NCBI RefSeq assembly: GCF_001425945.1
Contig: NZ_LMEB01000009.1
Coordinates: forward strand, 1-64,000
Reading direction: 5' to 3'
Origin: Brevundimonas sp. Root1279
GTDB lineage: Bacteria > Pseudomonadota > Alphaproteobacteria > Caulobacterales > Caulobacteraceae
DNA: 64,000 nt
Shown here: positions 35,217 through 46,596 of the stretch, one piece after another
How positions within the stretch are numbered: the stretch's first letter is position 1
How the letters are laid out: each line of letters starts with the position of its first letter
Notes under the pieces: model-generated
What the model was told of the DNA's origin: nothing
The model's input: only the letters and a program-made list of their open reading frames with translations
The model's database searches: none
Position numbers and translations under genes: made by a program

Positions 35217-37034
35217 TTACTCGAAGGAGATGGTGTAGGTCAGTGCGCCCAGATGGCTGTCTGCGTGCTCGCCGAAGCGGCCGTGATAGCCGAATGCGAG
35301 CGCGCCGGGGCCCATTTCCCACTCAACGCCGACCGCCGCAATCAACGATCCGCCGAACGGATCCTCGATCTCACGCTCGAGAATTTGGGCGGGGTTGGCG
35401 GTGATTCCGACCCGGACCGGGTCGCTGCTGTCGCTGATTGCGTCGCGATAGCCGCCCTCGATCCAGAAGCTGCCGGCCTCTCCGGAGCCCTCGGCGCGCA
35501 GGGTGATCTCGCCGGCGACCGCCGAGACCTTGCGGTCCTGGTAGGCGTACTGGGCGGCGACGCCTTGCTCGGTGTAGCCGTTGACGTCGCTGGACACCCA
35601 GGAGATGGCCGCGCGGGGCGACAGGGCGATACCGCCCGCATCGAACCACATGCCGCCCTGGATCCGGGCCCCCAGGCTGCCGCCGTCGGTCGTGCCGCTA
35701 TGAACGATCGGGGCCAGGGAGGTCACGCGCGTGATCTCGTCGTACTGGTCGATTGAGCCGCCGACGGCCGCGTTCAGGAACATGTCGTCCTGGCGCCAGG
35801 CGGCGTAGAGGTCGAAGGCGTAGCTTTCGAGGTCGAAGTCCATCGGCCCGGCCTCGACCTCGGCGGTGCGGAAGGTCCCCGCCATTCCGAAGCGCATGTT
35901 GCCCGTCGGCGCATGGTCGATCGAGACGCGACCACCCCAGCCGGTCGCATCGGCCGCCGCCACGAAGCCGCGTGCGTCCGTGGAGACGCTGTCGGCCAGC
36001 ACGGTGAAGCCGATGCTGGAGCCCGGCTCCCAAGCCGTGCGGCCGCTCAGGCCCTCGGCGGCCAGATCGAGCAGGTCCTCACGCTGGCGGAAGGCGGTCT
36101 CGCCCTGCACCGTCGATTGGGCGCCCAGGTCGCCGTAGTACAGGTAGTCGTTCGCCAGCATCGCGATCAGGCGGTGGCCGGCTGCGGTCGGGTGAACGCC
36201 GTCCCAGTACAGGTAGGTGTCCGGCGTGGCGCAAACCGTGACGCCGTTGAAGCAGGCGTCGCGGGCGTTGGTCAGGCCGAAGCGGCCCGGGTTGGCGGCG
36301 AGCGGATCGCTGATCTTGTAGAGATCCATCAGGATGATGTTGGTGTTCGGCTGGTTGGCCGCGGTCACCATCAGGCCGTTCAGCAGCGCTGAGTTGAAGG
36401 TCGTGCCGGCATAGTCCGCCAGCGGCGAAGCCGGCAGGCCCGGTCCCTGGTTGAACTGAGGCGTGATCCCGAGCCGCGGCAGGTTGGTCACCAGCACGGT
36501 GCCGGCGCCGGCGGTCGCAACGCTGTTGACGATGAAGTTGATGTCGGCGGCGGCGCCCTGGGCGACCGGCGCGATCGCGCCGGTGGGGTTGGCCGAGGCG
36601 CCCGCGGCCGGAATGGCCTGGAAGAGGTTGTTCGCGCCGCCGAGGACGCTGACCAGATCGTTCGGGCCAAAGACGCCGCCCGCGCCGGTGTAGGCCTGCA
36701 GCTGCAGGCGCATTCCGGGCGGCATGGCCGACATGTCAGTGCGGGCCCCGCCAAACGCGTAGTTGACGCTGCCGGTCACCGGCGCGCCGGCGGTATAGCG
36801 GCCGGCGTTGAAGCCGAGCAGTTCGGTGAAGACCGGTCCGTTTGAGAATCGGCCCTGGTAGTAGGGCGGCGAGGTCGGGTTGCCGGTCAGGGCGTATAGG
36901 TTGCCGTTGTCGCTCAGGCTGTCGCCGAACACCACCAGGCGGCCATAGCTCTGGGCGCTGGCGGCGGAAGCCACGGCGCTGACAGCGACGACGGCGAGCG
37001 CGGCGGCGGCCGCGTTGCGCAGGAAACGAGACAT
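35217..37034 (-). CDS. GDSL-family esterase autotransporter
   Basis: The product is 605 residues from ATG 37034, with GAGG 6 nt upstream. It has a signal peptide (1-28), then an SGNH/GDSL hydrolase domain: VVFGDSLSDNGN with Ser39, block III GGANNLF, and WDGVHPTAAGH with Asp278/His281. A C-terminal autotransporter beta-barrel (about 340-605) ends LTYTISFE, with the aromatic residue one before the end. It should display an esterase or lipase on the cell surface, like Pseudomonas EstA. No passenger-cleavage site is obvious. Confidence 0.93.
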   Translation of the reverse strand: MSRFLRNAAAAALAVVAVSAVASAASAQSYGRLVVFGDSLSDNGNLYALTGNPTSPPYYQGRFSNGPVFTELLGFNAGRYTAGAPVTGSVNYAFGGARTDMSAMPPGMRLQLQAYTGAGGVFGPNDLVSVLGGANNLFQAIPAAGASANPTGAIAPVAQGAAADINFIVNSVATAGAGTVLVTNLPRLGITPQFNQGPGLPASPLADYAGTTFNSALLNGLMVTAANQPNTNIILMDLYKISDPLAANPGRFGLTNARDACFNGVTVCATPDTYLYWDGVHPTAAGHRLIAMLANDYLYYGDLGAQSTVQGETAFRQREDLLDLAAEGLSGRTAWEPGSSIGFTVLADSVSTDARGFVAAADATGWGGRVSIDHAPTGNMRFGMAGTFRTAEVEAGPMDFDLESYAFDLYAAWRQDDMFLNAAVGGSIDQYDEITRVTSLAPIVHSGTTDGGSLGARIQGGMWFDAGGIALSPRAAISWVSSDVNGYTEQGVAAQYAYQDRKVSAVAGEITLRAEGSGEAGSFWIEGGYRDAISDSSDPVRVGITANPAQILEREIEDPFGGSLIAAVGVEWEMGPGALAFGYHGRFGEHADSHLGALTYTISFE

Positions 37035-37122
37035 TGTGATCCTCCCTCGGTCGTCATTTGCGACCGTTGCGGGACACTCTGCGCCCGTTTTCCGTGCGCG
37101 CAAGGCGCCGTCGGGGAAGCTT

Positions 37123-39015
<1,893 letters not shown>

Positions 39016-39067
39016 GGGTCGAGCTTGGCCGACCTTCGCACTTGCAGCAATGGGGAGGCGGCGGGTT

Positions 39068-40474
39068 CTAGAACTTGCCGAGGCTGCGCAGCTTGCTGTC
39101 CGGCCGTTGGGCATCGAGTGCGGCGGCGCCGATGACGGCCGCCAGGGTGGCGAGCGCCAGGATGGTTCCGCCTTCGCGGGCGTGCTCCCGGGCGTAGTCG
39201 CCGGCCTCATGGGCGTGGCGCTTGGCCCACTTACCCTGTTTCTTCAGCGCCTTGCGCGAATTGTGCCGCGCGTCGTGGAAGAAGCGCTCGGAGCGGTGCC
39301 GGGCCTCGTCGCCAAAGTCGGAGGCGCGTTCGCTAACGCCCTCGAGCCCATGCCGCACGTTTTCGGCCAGATCGTCGAAACGCTCGCGCAGGCCCGAGGA
39401 GTCGATCCAGCGGCGCGGGCTGACGCGATGGCGGATCGTCTCGAACCGGGTCGGCCCGGTGCGTTGGTTCAGCAGGAGGGTGGCGAGCCCGACGCCGGCC
39501 AGGATCGCGATGACTCCGGCGGTGATGCCCGGGTGTTTGCGGACTTCGGCAAGCGCCGAGAACTGTCGAACCATGGGGTAGTAGACCTCTTCGTCGAGGC
39601 CGTCCTCGGTCGGATCGTAGAGCCCGTCCTCGTCCGGCTGCCAGGCGGAACGACGGTCCCGCATGAGGCTAGGAGCGAACCGGGCGAGAAGAGGTTCCGC
39701 CACGCCTGGAACGGCTGCGTAGAAGCTGGCGATCAGTCGTCCGCCGCCGCCGACGGTGATTTCCCGGATCGGATGCGAGGCGCAGTAGAGAATGGTGTCG
39801 GCCACGACGTGGGTCGCATAGACCGGCTGCGGGTTGTGCATCGCCTGGCCCGTGAGATTGCGGGCGTGCTTGCTGTAGGGGGTGTCGATCGCGGCCGGCT
39901 TGATCAGGCTGACGGTGATCGGCGCGCCCTCGCGCAGAAGCTCCATGCGCAGGGCGTTGGTGAAGCCCTTCACCGCGTGCTTCGACGCTGAATAGACGCC
40001 CTGCACTGGCATCGGCGCGTCGGACAGGATGGAGCCGACGTTGATGATGGCCCCGCCGCCCGGGCGTTCGCGCAGACGGTCCGCCGCCACCAGCGAGCCG
40101 TTCACGACGCCCCAGTAGTTGGTGTCGAACAGCTTGCGCTGATCCTCCAGCCGGGTCTCGCGGATGGCCCCGAAGATCGACACCCCGGCGTTGTTCACCC
40201 AGGTGTCGAAGCCCCCGAACAGGCGCCGGCATTTGTCGGCCGCCTCGGACAGGGCGTCGTAGTCGCCGACGTCGGCCACGGCCCAGGCGGCGCGGGCGCC
40301 GGTGGCCTGGAGCTCCTCGGTCAGGGCCTTCAGGTCGCTCTCGCCGCGGGCGATGAGGAAGACGCACGCCCCGGCCCGGGCCGCACGGCGCGCCACCGCC
40401 AGACCGACCCCCGAGGTCGCGCCGGTGATGACGATCGCCTGCTGGTTCAGGGGCTTGAGGGTCGCTTTGGTCAT
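39068..40474 (-). CDS. SDR family oxidoreductase with long C-terminal tail
   Basis: The 468-residue protein has a short-chain dehydrogenase domain (about 10-265): GATSGVG (18-24) for NAD(P), NNAGVS, and the active-site YSASK. A further 200 residues include a transmembrane helix (about 315-335), a charged helical region RHRSERFFHDARHNSRKAL resembling DUF883-type stress proteins, and a final hydrophobic helix. Membrane attachment is therefore likely. The family commonly carries this extended tail in Alphaproteobacteria. Start is ATG 40474. Confidence 0.87.
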   Translation of the reverse strand: MTKATLKPLNQQAIVITGATSGVGLAVARRAARAGACVFLIARGESDLKALTEELQATGARAAWAVADVGDYDALSEAADKCRRLFGGFDTWVNNAGVSIFGAIRETRLEDQRKLFDTNYWGVVNGSLVAADRLRERPGGGAIINVGSILSDAPMPVQGVYSASKHAVKGFTNALRMELLREGAPITVSLIKPAAIDTPYSKHARNLTGQAMHNPQPVYATHVVADTILYCASHPIREITVGGGGRLIASFYAAVPGVAEPLLARFAPSLMRDRRSAWQPDEDGLYDPTEDGLDEEVYYPMVRQFSALAEVRKHPGITAGVIAILAGVGLATLLLNQRTGPTRFETIRHRVSPRRWIDSSGLRERFDDLAENVRHGLEGVSERASDFGDEARHRSERFFHDARHNSRKALKKQGKWAKRHAHEAGDYAREHAREGGTILALATLAAVIGAAALDAQRPDSKLRSLGKF

Positions 40475-40665
40475 GAGGCCGCCGGTCGGAGGTTATGCGG
40501 GGCATCCTATATCCCTGTCATTCCAGGCCCGGGCAAGGCTCGGAAAACCCGGAGCCGCCACCTGAGGGTCGGCCGGGCGGGCTCGGCGGGCGACGGGTCT
40601 TATCAAGTTCGCGCAGGGCGCCTATGTAGGCGGCCTTCCGAATTCCGCCCTCTCGAGGACCCGCC

Positions 40666-41598
40666 GTGACCGATCACGCGCCCGCCGCCGCCACGCCTTC
40701 CGCCCCCCTGGGCGACAACCTCGCCGCCGCCTTCCAGATCGAGGGCTGGCCGGTCCGCGGCCGCCTGGTCCGCCTGGGCGAGAGCATCGACGCCATCCTG
40801 TCGGCCCACGCCTATCCGGAGCCCGTGGCCGCCCTGCTCGGCGAGGCCTGCGCCCTGGCGGCCCTGATCGGCTCCAGCCTGAAGTTCGAGGGCCGCCTGA
40901 TCGTCCAGGCCCAGGGCGACGGCCCGGTCCGCTATGTCGTGGCCGACTATGACACCCAGGGTCACCTGCGCGGCTACTGCCGCTTCGACGAGGCCGAGGT
41001 CGCGGCGGCGTCGCAGGGCTTCTCACGGCCCGGCGCCAAGACGCTGCTGGGGCAGGGGGTGTTCGTCATGACCCTGGACCGCGGTCCCGACTTCGAACGC
41101 ACCCAGGGCATCACCCCGATCGAGGGCGAGAGCCTGTCCCTGGCCGCCGAGCACTATTTCGAGCAGTCCGAACAGATCCCGACCAAGGTGCGCCTCGCGG
41201 TCGGTTCGCTGGACAGCGGCGCGGGCGCCAGCTGGCGCGCGGGCGGTGCGATGATCCAGGTGATCGCCGCCGATGACGCGCGCGGCAGCACCGAGGAGGC
41301 GTGGGAGCGCAGCCGCGCCCTGTTCCAGACCCTGGCCGACGACGAGCTGCTGGACCCGACCATCACGCCGGAGACCCTGCTGTTCCGCCTGTTCCATGAG
41401 GACGGCGTGCGGCTGGAGGACCCGCGGGCGCTGAAGGCCCAGTGCCGCTGTTCGAAGGACCGTATCGGGGCGGTGCTGTCCTCGTTCAGCCCCGAGGATC
41501 GCGCGGACATGGTCGAGCCGGACGGCAAGATCCATGTCACCTGCGAGTACTGCGCCACGGTCTACGCCCTTGAGCCCGAGGACGTGCAGGCGGAGTAG
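40666..41598 (+). CDS. hslO: Redox-regulated chaperone Hsp33
   Basis: The 310-residue product starts at GTG 40666. Its zinc-binding redox switch is intact: Cys260-Arg-Cys262 and Cys293-Glu-Tyr-Cys296. Under oxidation the cysteines form disulfides, zinc leaves and the protein becomes a holdase. The N-terminal domain has PVRYVVADYDTQGHLRGYCR. It is divergent from the SDR gene across a 191-bp gap. Confidence 0.96.
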   Translation: MTDHAPAAATPSAPLGDNLAAAFQIEGWPVRGRLVRLGESIDAILSAHAYPEPVAALLGEACALAALIGSSLKFEGRLIVQAQGDGPVRYVVADYDTQGHLRGYCRFDEAEVAAASQGFSRPGAKTLLGQGVFVMTLDRGPDFERTQGITPIEGESLSLAAEHYFEQSEQIPTKVRLAVGSLDSGAGASWRAGGAMIQVIAADDARGSTEEAWERSRALFQTLADDELLDPTITPETLLFRLFHEDGVRLEDPRALKAQCRCSKDRIGAVLSSFSPEDRADMVEPDGKIHVTCEYCATVYALEPEDVQAE

Positions 41599-41652
41599 CC
41601 TGACCGCGAGTTCATTTGAAACCGGAAGCGGCGCCGGACATTGAATGCGGCC

Positions 41653-42630
41653 ATGCTCGCCGCCCTGCTGTCCGCTTTCGCCCTGTCCGCTACGCCCGTG
41701 GAGCCGCCGCCGTGCCGGTTCCAGGGTGAGCCGCGGGCGTGGACGGCCCAGGCGCTGGCGTCGTGGGACCGGCTGGACCGCGAGCGGCTGCAGATGGCGC
41801 GGCCGGTGACGCCGGTGATCACCCTGTTCGACCAGGGCTGCGCCTACACCCTGACGCCGGACCGGCGCGGCGACTTCGCCGTAGGCCAGCGGCGCTACCG
41901 GACGCGGGGCGTGCCGCATCGGGGGCGGGTCCCGCTGCCCGACGGAAACAGCGTCCCCGCCGAGCGGCTGGCCTTCGCCTCGCCGCTGTCGGACGGGCGG
42001 ATGTTCTTCATCATGGCGCTGCCGTCGGTCTGGCGGGCGGACCGCAGCGAGCCGCGCGATCCGAACCTGATGGCCATGGTCGTCTTCATGCACGAGTTCG
42101 CCCATTCGCAGCAGGCCGAGGGCCTGGGCGAGCGGATCGACGGGCTGCTGGCGCGTGGTCTTCCGGAGAACTCGGATGACGACGTGGTGCAGAACCGGTT
42201 CGGCGCGCGGGCCGGCTACGCGGCGGCCTATGCGGCGGAGCGGGATCTCTACTATCGGGCCGCGCGAGCCCGGGACGCCGACGGGGCGCGGCTCGTGCTG
42301 GCCGAGGCGGCCGGGGCGATGCGGACCCGGCGGGACCGCTGGTTCACGGGCGAGGAGGCCCTATACGCCGAGGCCGACGATGTCTTCCTGACCCTGGAGG
42401 GCACGGGCAACTGGGCCGCCTGGACCTGGCTGATCCACCCGCAGGGCGGGCGGATGGCGCCCGACGACGCCACGGCCTTCATTCGCGGCGGGGGCGCCCA
42501 CTGGAGCCAGGACGAGGGTCTGGGGATCATGCTGGCGTTGGAGCGTCTAAGCCCCGACTGGCCGCGGCTGGCCTTCGGCGCGGACGGGGTGACCGCCGAC
42601 GTCTTGGTCGATCGCGCCCTGGCTCGCTAG
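41653..42630 (+). CDS. Putative secreted metalloprotease-like protein
   Basis: The product is 325 residues from ATG 41653 (TTG 41641 is a less likely start). It has a signal peptide (about 1-15) and an HExxH motif, MHEFAHSQQAEG (about residue 146), with an adjacent acidic EERxxxLL-type region. This suggests a zinc peptidase, but no third ligand was confirmed and the family is not recognised. It follows hslO by 54 bp and may share its transcript. Tail-to-tail with the next gene, overlapping by 4 bp. Confidence 0.65.
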   Translation: MLAALLSAFALSATPVEPPPCRFQGEPRAWTAQALASWDRLDRERLQMARPVTPVITLFDQGCAYTLTPDRRGDFAVGQRRYRTRGVPHRGRVPLPDGNSVPAERLAFASPLSDGRMFFIMALPSVWRADRSEPRDPNLMAMVVFMHEFAHSQQAEGLGERIDGLLARGLPENSDDDVVQNRFGARAGYAAAYAAERDLYYRAARARDADGARLVLAEAAGAMRTRRDRWFTGEEALYAEADDVFLTLEGTGNWAAWTWLIHPQGGRMAPDDATAFIRGGGAHWSQDEGLGIMLALERLSPDWPRLAFGADGVTADVLVDRALAR

Positions 42631-43043
42631 GCCGTCGTCGTTTGCTCGGTCTTGAGCGTCGCGGCCACGTCGCGGCGGCTCATGCGGAAGGTCCCTGACC
42701 AGGCGCCGTGAATGACCCATCGTCCTTCGATGGAGGAGCCGTCTTCGGAGATGGCGCCCTCGTAGTCGATGGTGTGCGTCTGACCGCCGCCGCGCGGGAA
42801 TTTGGTGAAGACAAGCTGCCCGCCGTGATGGTTGCCCTTGAGCGACGCGGGAATGGGCGGCGCGCCCTTGGGCCCCAACATGTCCGGCTCGACGGTCGAG
42901 CCGGTGACATGGCCGTCGACGTCCGACAGCTCAGCCGTGAAGGGCGTCGCCGGCAGATTGTCGTTGGCGTTGTCGGCGTGGTCGTGCGGGTAGAAATACA
43001 CGCCGGTCCAGCGGCCAGTCAGGTCGATCGTGGTGTCGCTCAT
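42627..43043 (-). CDS. Hypothetical protein downstream of ggt
   Basis: The 138-residue product from ATG 43043 overlaps the ggt stop by one base (TGATG), so it is likely translated with ggt. It starts TTIDLTGRWTGVYFYP and has alternating hydrophobic and polar residues typical of a small beta-barrel (lipocalin-like) fold, with EGRWVIHGAWSGTFRMSR near the end. No signal sequence. No family assigned with confidence. Confidence 0.7.
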   Translation of the reverse strand: MSDTTIDLTGRWTGVYFYPHDHADNANDNLPATPFTAELSDVDGHVTGSTVEPDMLGPKGAPPIPASLKGNHHGGQLVFTKFPRGGGQTHTIDYEGAISEDGSSIEGRWVIHGAWSGTFRMSRRDVAATLKTEQTTTA

Positions 43044-44884
43044 CAGTAGGCCAGGGCGATGCCGTCTTTGCGCATTTCGGTGGCCGCGCCGTAGGTCCAG
43101 GGGCCGCGGGCGTTCTGCTGCATGACCACGTTCTGATAGCCGCCGAAGCCGCCGTTGGGGCCGCGCAGGACCCAGCCCATGGCCTCCAGCTGGGCCTTGG
43201 ACGCCGCCGGCACGCCGCTCTCGAGGAACAGCAGGCCGACGCCCTCGGCCGCCTGGCCGGTCGGCTCGGACGAGCCCTCGTGCTGCCAGCGCGGGCTGTC
43301 GCCGGCCTCCTGCGGATCGAGGCCGTAGTCGACCATGTTGATGATGATCTGGGCCTGGCCCTGGGGCTGCATGCCGCCGCCCATGACGCCGAAGGCCATC
43401 CACGGCTGGCCGTCCTTGCACGCGAAGCCCGGGATGATGGTGTGGAAGGGGCGCTTGCCGGGGGCGTAGACGTTGGGGTGGCCGTCGGTCAGGGCGAACA
43501 ACTCGCCGCGGTCCTGGAACATGAAGCCCAGCGTCCGGCCCTCGCCGTCATCGGGGACGAGACCGGAACCCATGCCGCGGTAGTTGGACTGGATCCAGCT
43601 GACCATCATCCCGTCCTTGTCAGCCACGCTGAAATAGGTGGTGTCGCCGTGGGTCGGGGCGTCGCCGGGGAAGGCGCGGTCCATGACCCGGTCGGGCCGG
43701 ATCAGCTTGGCGCGCTCGGCCGCATAGGCCTTGGAGTTCAGCCATTCGACGGGGGTCTGGCTGAAGCGCTCGTCGGCGAACCATTTGGCGCGGTCCTCGA
43801 AGGCCAGGCGCTTGGCCTCGGCCTGATGGTGGATCGAGGCGGCGGACTGGAAGCCCATGCCCTTGAGGTCGAAATTCTCGCAGATGTTGAGGATCTGGTT
43901 GGTCGACAGGCCCTGGGTGTTCGGTCCCAGGCCGTAGACGTCGACGCCCCGATAGTCGGTGCGGATCGGCTCGACCCACTCGGTCTCGTGGGCGGCCAGG
44001 TCGGCGCGGGTCATCCAGCCGCCGATGCGCTTGAAGTAGCGCTCGATCTGGTCGGCGATCGGGCCGTCGTAGAAGGCGTCGCGGCCGTGCTCGGCGATCA
44101 GGCGCAGGGTGCGGCCGAGGTCGGGATTGGCGAACATCTCGCCCACCTTCGGCGTCCGGCCGCCCGGGGCGTAGACCTTCTTGCGGTTGTCGTTCTCCTC
44201 GATGATCGCGGCCGAGCGATCGAAACCGGCCATGTTGCGCTCGAGGTAGTAGGCGATGACCTGCGGCATCGGCACGCCTTCCTCGCACAGCTCGGCGACC
44301 GGCAGCAGGACGTCCTTCCAAGGCAGCTTGCCGTAGCGCTGGTGGGCGCTCCACCAGGCGTCGACCGTGCCCGGAACGTTGACGGTGACCGCGCCATAGG
44401 AAGGCAGGTAGCCGTTGTCGCGGGCCTTCGAGCGGGCGGTCTCAAGCGACAGGCCCTTGGGGCTGGGGCCCGAGCCGTTGAAGCCCACGACCTTCTTTTG
44501 CTTCGGATCCCACAGCATGCAGAAGGCGTCGCCGCCGATGCCGTTGGCGACGGGCTCCAGGAAGCCTAGCGCAGCGTTGATGGCGATGGCGGCGTCGATG
44601 GCCGAGCCGCCGCGACGCAGGGTGTCGATGCCGATCAGGGTCGCGCGCGGATGGGCCGTCGCGGCGGCGCCGCTGGCGCCCCAGACCGTCGAGCGGCCGA
44701 CAAATTTGGGCCCGGTGATGCGGTCGCCGATGCCGACGCCGGCGAAGGGATCGGGCGCGCGGGCGGGAGCGGGGGGCGCCGCGCCAGCCGCCGGCTGTTG
44801 CGTCGCCGCCTGGGCGTTGACCGCCCCGGCGCCGGCCAGAAGCGCGCCCGCAGGCAGGGTCGACAGGAAGGTGCGGCGACGCAT
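43043..44884 (-). CDS. ggt: Gamma-glutamyltransferase
   Basis: The 613-residue precursor has a twin-arginine-like leader (MRRRTFLSTLP) and a periplasmic GGT domain. The self-cleavage/catalytic threonine is Thr415 in HGDTTYFSVADKDGMMVS. Other conserved parts are NGIGGDAFCMLWDP and QSNYRGMGSGLVPDD. GGT removes the gamma-glutamyl group from glutathione or related compounds, supplying amino acids. The 1-kb upstream region shows no other gene. Confidence 0.95.
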   Translation of the reverse strand: MRRRTFLSTLPAGALLAGAGAVNAQAATQQPAAGAAPPAPARAPDPFAGVGIGDRITGPKFVGRSTVWGASGAAATAHPRATLIGIDTLRRGGSAIDAAIAINAALGFLEPVANGIGGDAFCMLWDPKQKKVVGFNGSGPSPKGLSLETARSKARDNGYLPSYGAVTVNVPGTVDAWWSAHQRYGKLPWKDVLLPVAELCEEGVPMPQVIAYYLERNMAGFDRSAAIIEENDNRKKVYAPGGRTPKVGEMFANPDLGRTLRLIAEHGRDAFYDGPIADQIERYFKRIGGWMTRADLAAHETEWVEPIRTDYRGVDVYGLGPNTQGLSTNQILNICENFDLKGMGFQSAASIHHQAEAKRLAFEDRAKWFADERFSQTPVEWLNSKAYAAERAKLIRPDRVMDRAFPGDAPTHGDTTYFSVADKDGMMVSWIQSNYRGMGSGLVPDDGEGRTLGFMFQDRGELFALTDGHPNVYAPGKRPFHTIIPGFACKDGQPWMAFGVMGGGMQPQGQAQIIINMVDYGLDPQEAGDSPRWQHEGSSEPTGQAAEGVGLLFLESGVPAASKAQLEAMGWVLRGPNGGFGGYQNVVMQQNARGPWTYGAATEMRKDGIALAY

Positions 44885-45080
44885 GGGCTGGATTCCGTCT
44901 TTGATCAGGAGGGGGACCGTAGCGGGTCTAACGGGACTGTGAAGCCTGTCCGTCCGGACCGGGCTCTGTGAATGAGGGACAGCGCCTTCAGGGAGCGCGG
45001 CGGCGGGACGATTTCGCCTTCGCTGGCGCTCCGGCGCCGCCTCGTCCCCCGGTCGGCGCCGCTAAGGCGGCTTGCCGGAG

Positions 45081-45152
45081 GATGACGCAATCAAAAGCGA
45101 CTGTCATCGCGCCGGCGCCACGCCATGCCATGCCATGCAGACATGCGTCATC
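45081..45152. repeat. 9-bp inverted repeat bounding a structured segment
   Basis: GATGACGCA (45081-45089) and TGCGTCATC (45144-45152) are perfect reverse complements 54 bases apart, with a CGCGCCGG/CCGGCGCG pair nearby. The enclosed segment contains a triple CCATG run. Confidence 0.6.
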
Positions 45153-45186
45153 GTCGACCGGCGCGGTTGCGACGGAAGGGGAGGTC

Positions 45187-45282
45187 GCGGAGCACGGGCG
45201 GATCGGCCCGGAACCGAGGAGCCCCTGCTTTCGCGTTACGGGGCCCTGATATGTTTTTTCGGCGTTTCCGCCCGTGCTCCGC
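45187..45282. ncRNA. Candidate structured RNA with a 16-bp perfect closing stem
   Basis: GCGGAGCACGGGCGGA (45187-45202) is the exact reverse complement of 45267-45282. The 64-nt interior contains a CCCC/GGGG inner stem and a T6 run at 45254-45259. A long rod of this size recalls 6S RNA or other small RNAs, but no conserved 6S features were confirmed. It may equally be a repeat element. Strand unknown. Confidence 0.3.
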
Positions 45283-45658
45283 GCGATCGGTTACTCGGAG
45301 GCGTGTCGCTGAGGGCTTCCTTCTCGAACGGCGCGCTTGCGCGCCGTATGCCGATTAATCCCCGCACGACCAAGAAGCCTGAGACGGGCGGGGCTCCAGA
45401 CCCCGGGCCCGACGGTTTAACGTACCCCGCCGGCATGAACCCGCTCGATCGCATCCCGCCGCACGCGAAGGCCCTGGCGCCTGGCGCCCTCCCCAACGAC
45501 GGAACGCCCTGAGGATAGGCCGGGGCCGAAGGCAGGCGCGCTTATGACGCTGAGATTTTTGGAAGGCGTGGGAAATCAGCGGGTTGGGCGGACGGAATAG
45601 TCGCCTTCTTCCCGAGTGAGGCGACGAGTTCCGGGCCGTGGTGGAGCGGCACGGCCGG

Positions 45659-45776
45659 CTGGTTCGTCACAAAGGGCACGAAGGATGCACGAAGGACACG
45701 ACGGGGGCGGGGCTTGATCCTGAGCGGTGAGCGGCTGGATCGGCGAGCCCTTTTAGGGGTCGCTTCGCGACCGATC
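45659..45776. repeat. Second copy of the CTGGTTCGTCAC element
   Basis: It begins with the same 12 bases as 293-304 and continues with CACGAAGGACACGACGGGGG, then diverges and ends with GGGTCGCTTCGCGACC, close to the GGGTCGCTGCGCGACC dyad inside the first element. The facing arm seen at 492-525 is absent here. Confidence 0.6.
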
Positions 45777-45793
45777 ATTTCTTCATCGGAGCA

Positions 45794-45884
45794 AGGTCGG
45801 ATGAGGGGGACAGGGCGGCTGCAGTGCGACCCCTCATCCGACCTCGCTTCGCTCGGCCCCCTTCTCCCGCAAGGGGAGAAGGGG
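45794..45884. repeat. Palindromic intergenic repeat block after phoB
   Basis: AGGTCGGATGAGGGG (45794-45808) pairs perfectly with 45830-45844. CCCCTTCTCCC (45858-45868) pairs with GGGAGAAGGGG (45874-45884). This kind of CTCATCCGACCTCGC / CTTCTCCC repeat is common between genes in Alphaproteobacteria and could also end the phoB transcript. Confidence 0.7.
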
Positions 45885-45889
45885 ATCGG

Positions 45890-46579
<690 letters not shown>

Positions 46580-46596
46580 GTCGAATATCTCCGGAT

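Larger units (their letters stand above)
44885..45889. other. Large intergenic region with structured sequence, no convincing gene
   Basis: About 1 kb between ggt and phoB. Frames on the plus strand (for example 45072-45512) have poor codon bias and no ribosome-binding site. The region contains two long inverted repeats, a copy of the CTGGTTCGTCAC element and a palindromic repeat block, listed separately. A small non-coding RNA is possible. Confidence 0.6.

Noticed and set aside
45187..45282. Identification of the hairpin as 6S RNA or tmRNA
   Set aside because: The rod shape fits, but conserved sequence landmarks were not seen and the gene context is not the usual one.
45072..45512. 146-codon frame in the ggt-phoB gap, and a shorter version from ATG 45348
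   Set aside because: No ribosome-binding site, a hairpin directly before the short start, a rare TTA codon and no known domain. Not strong enough to call.
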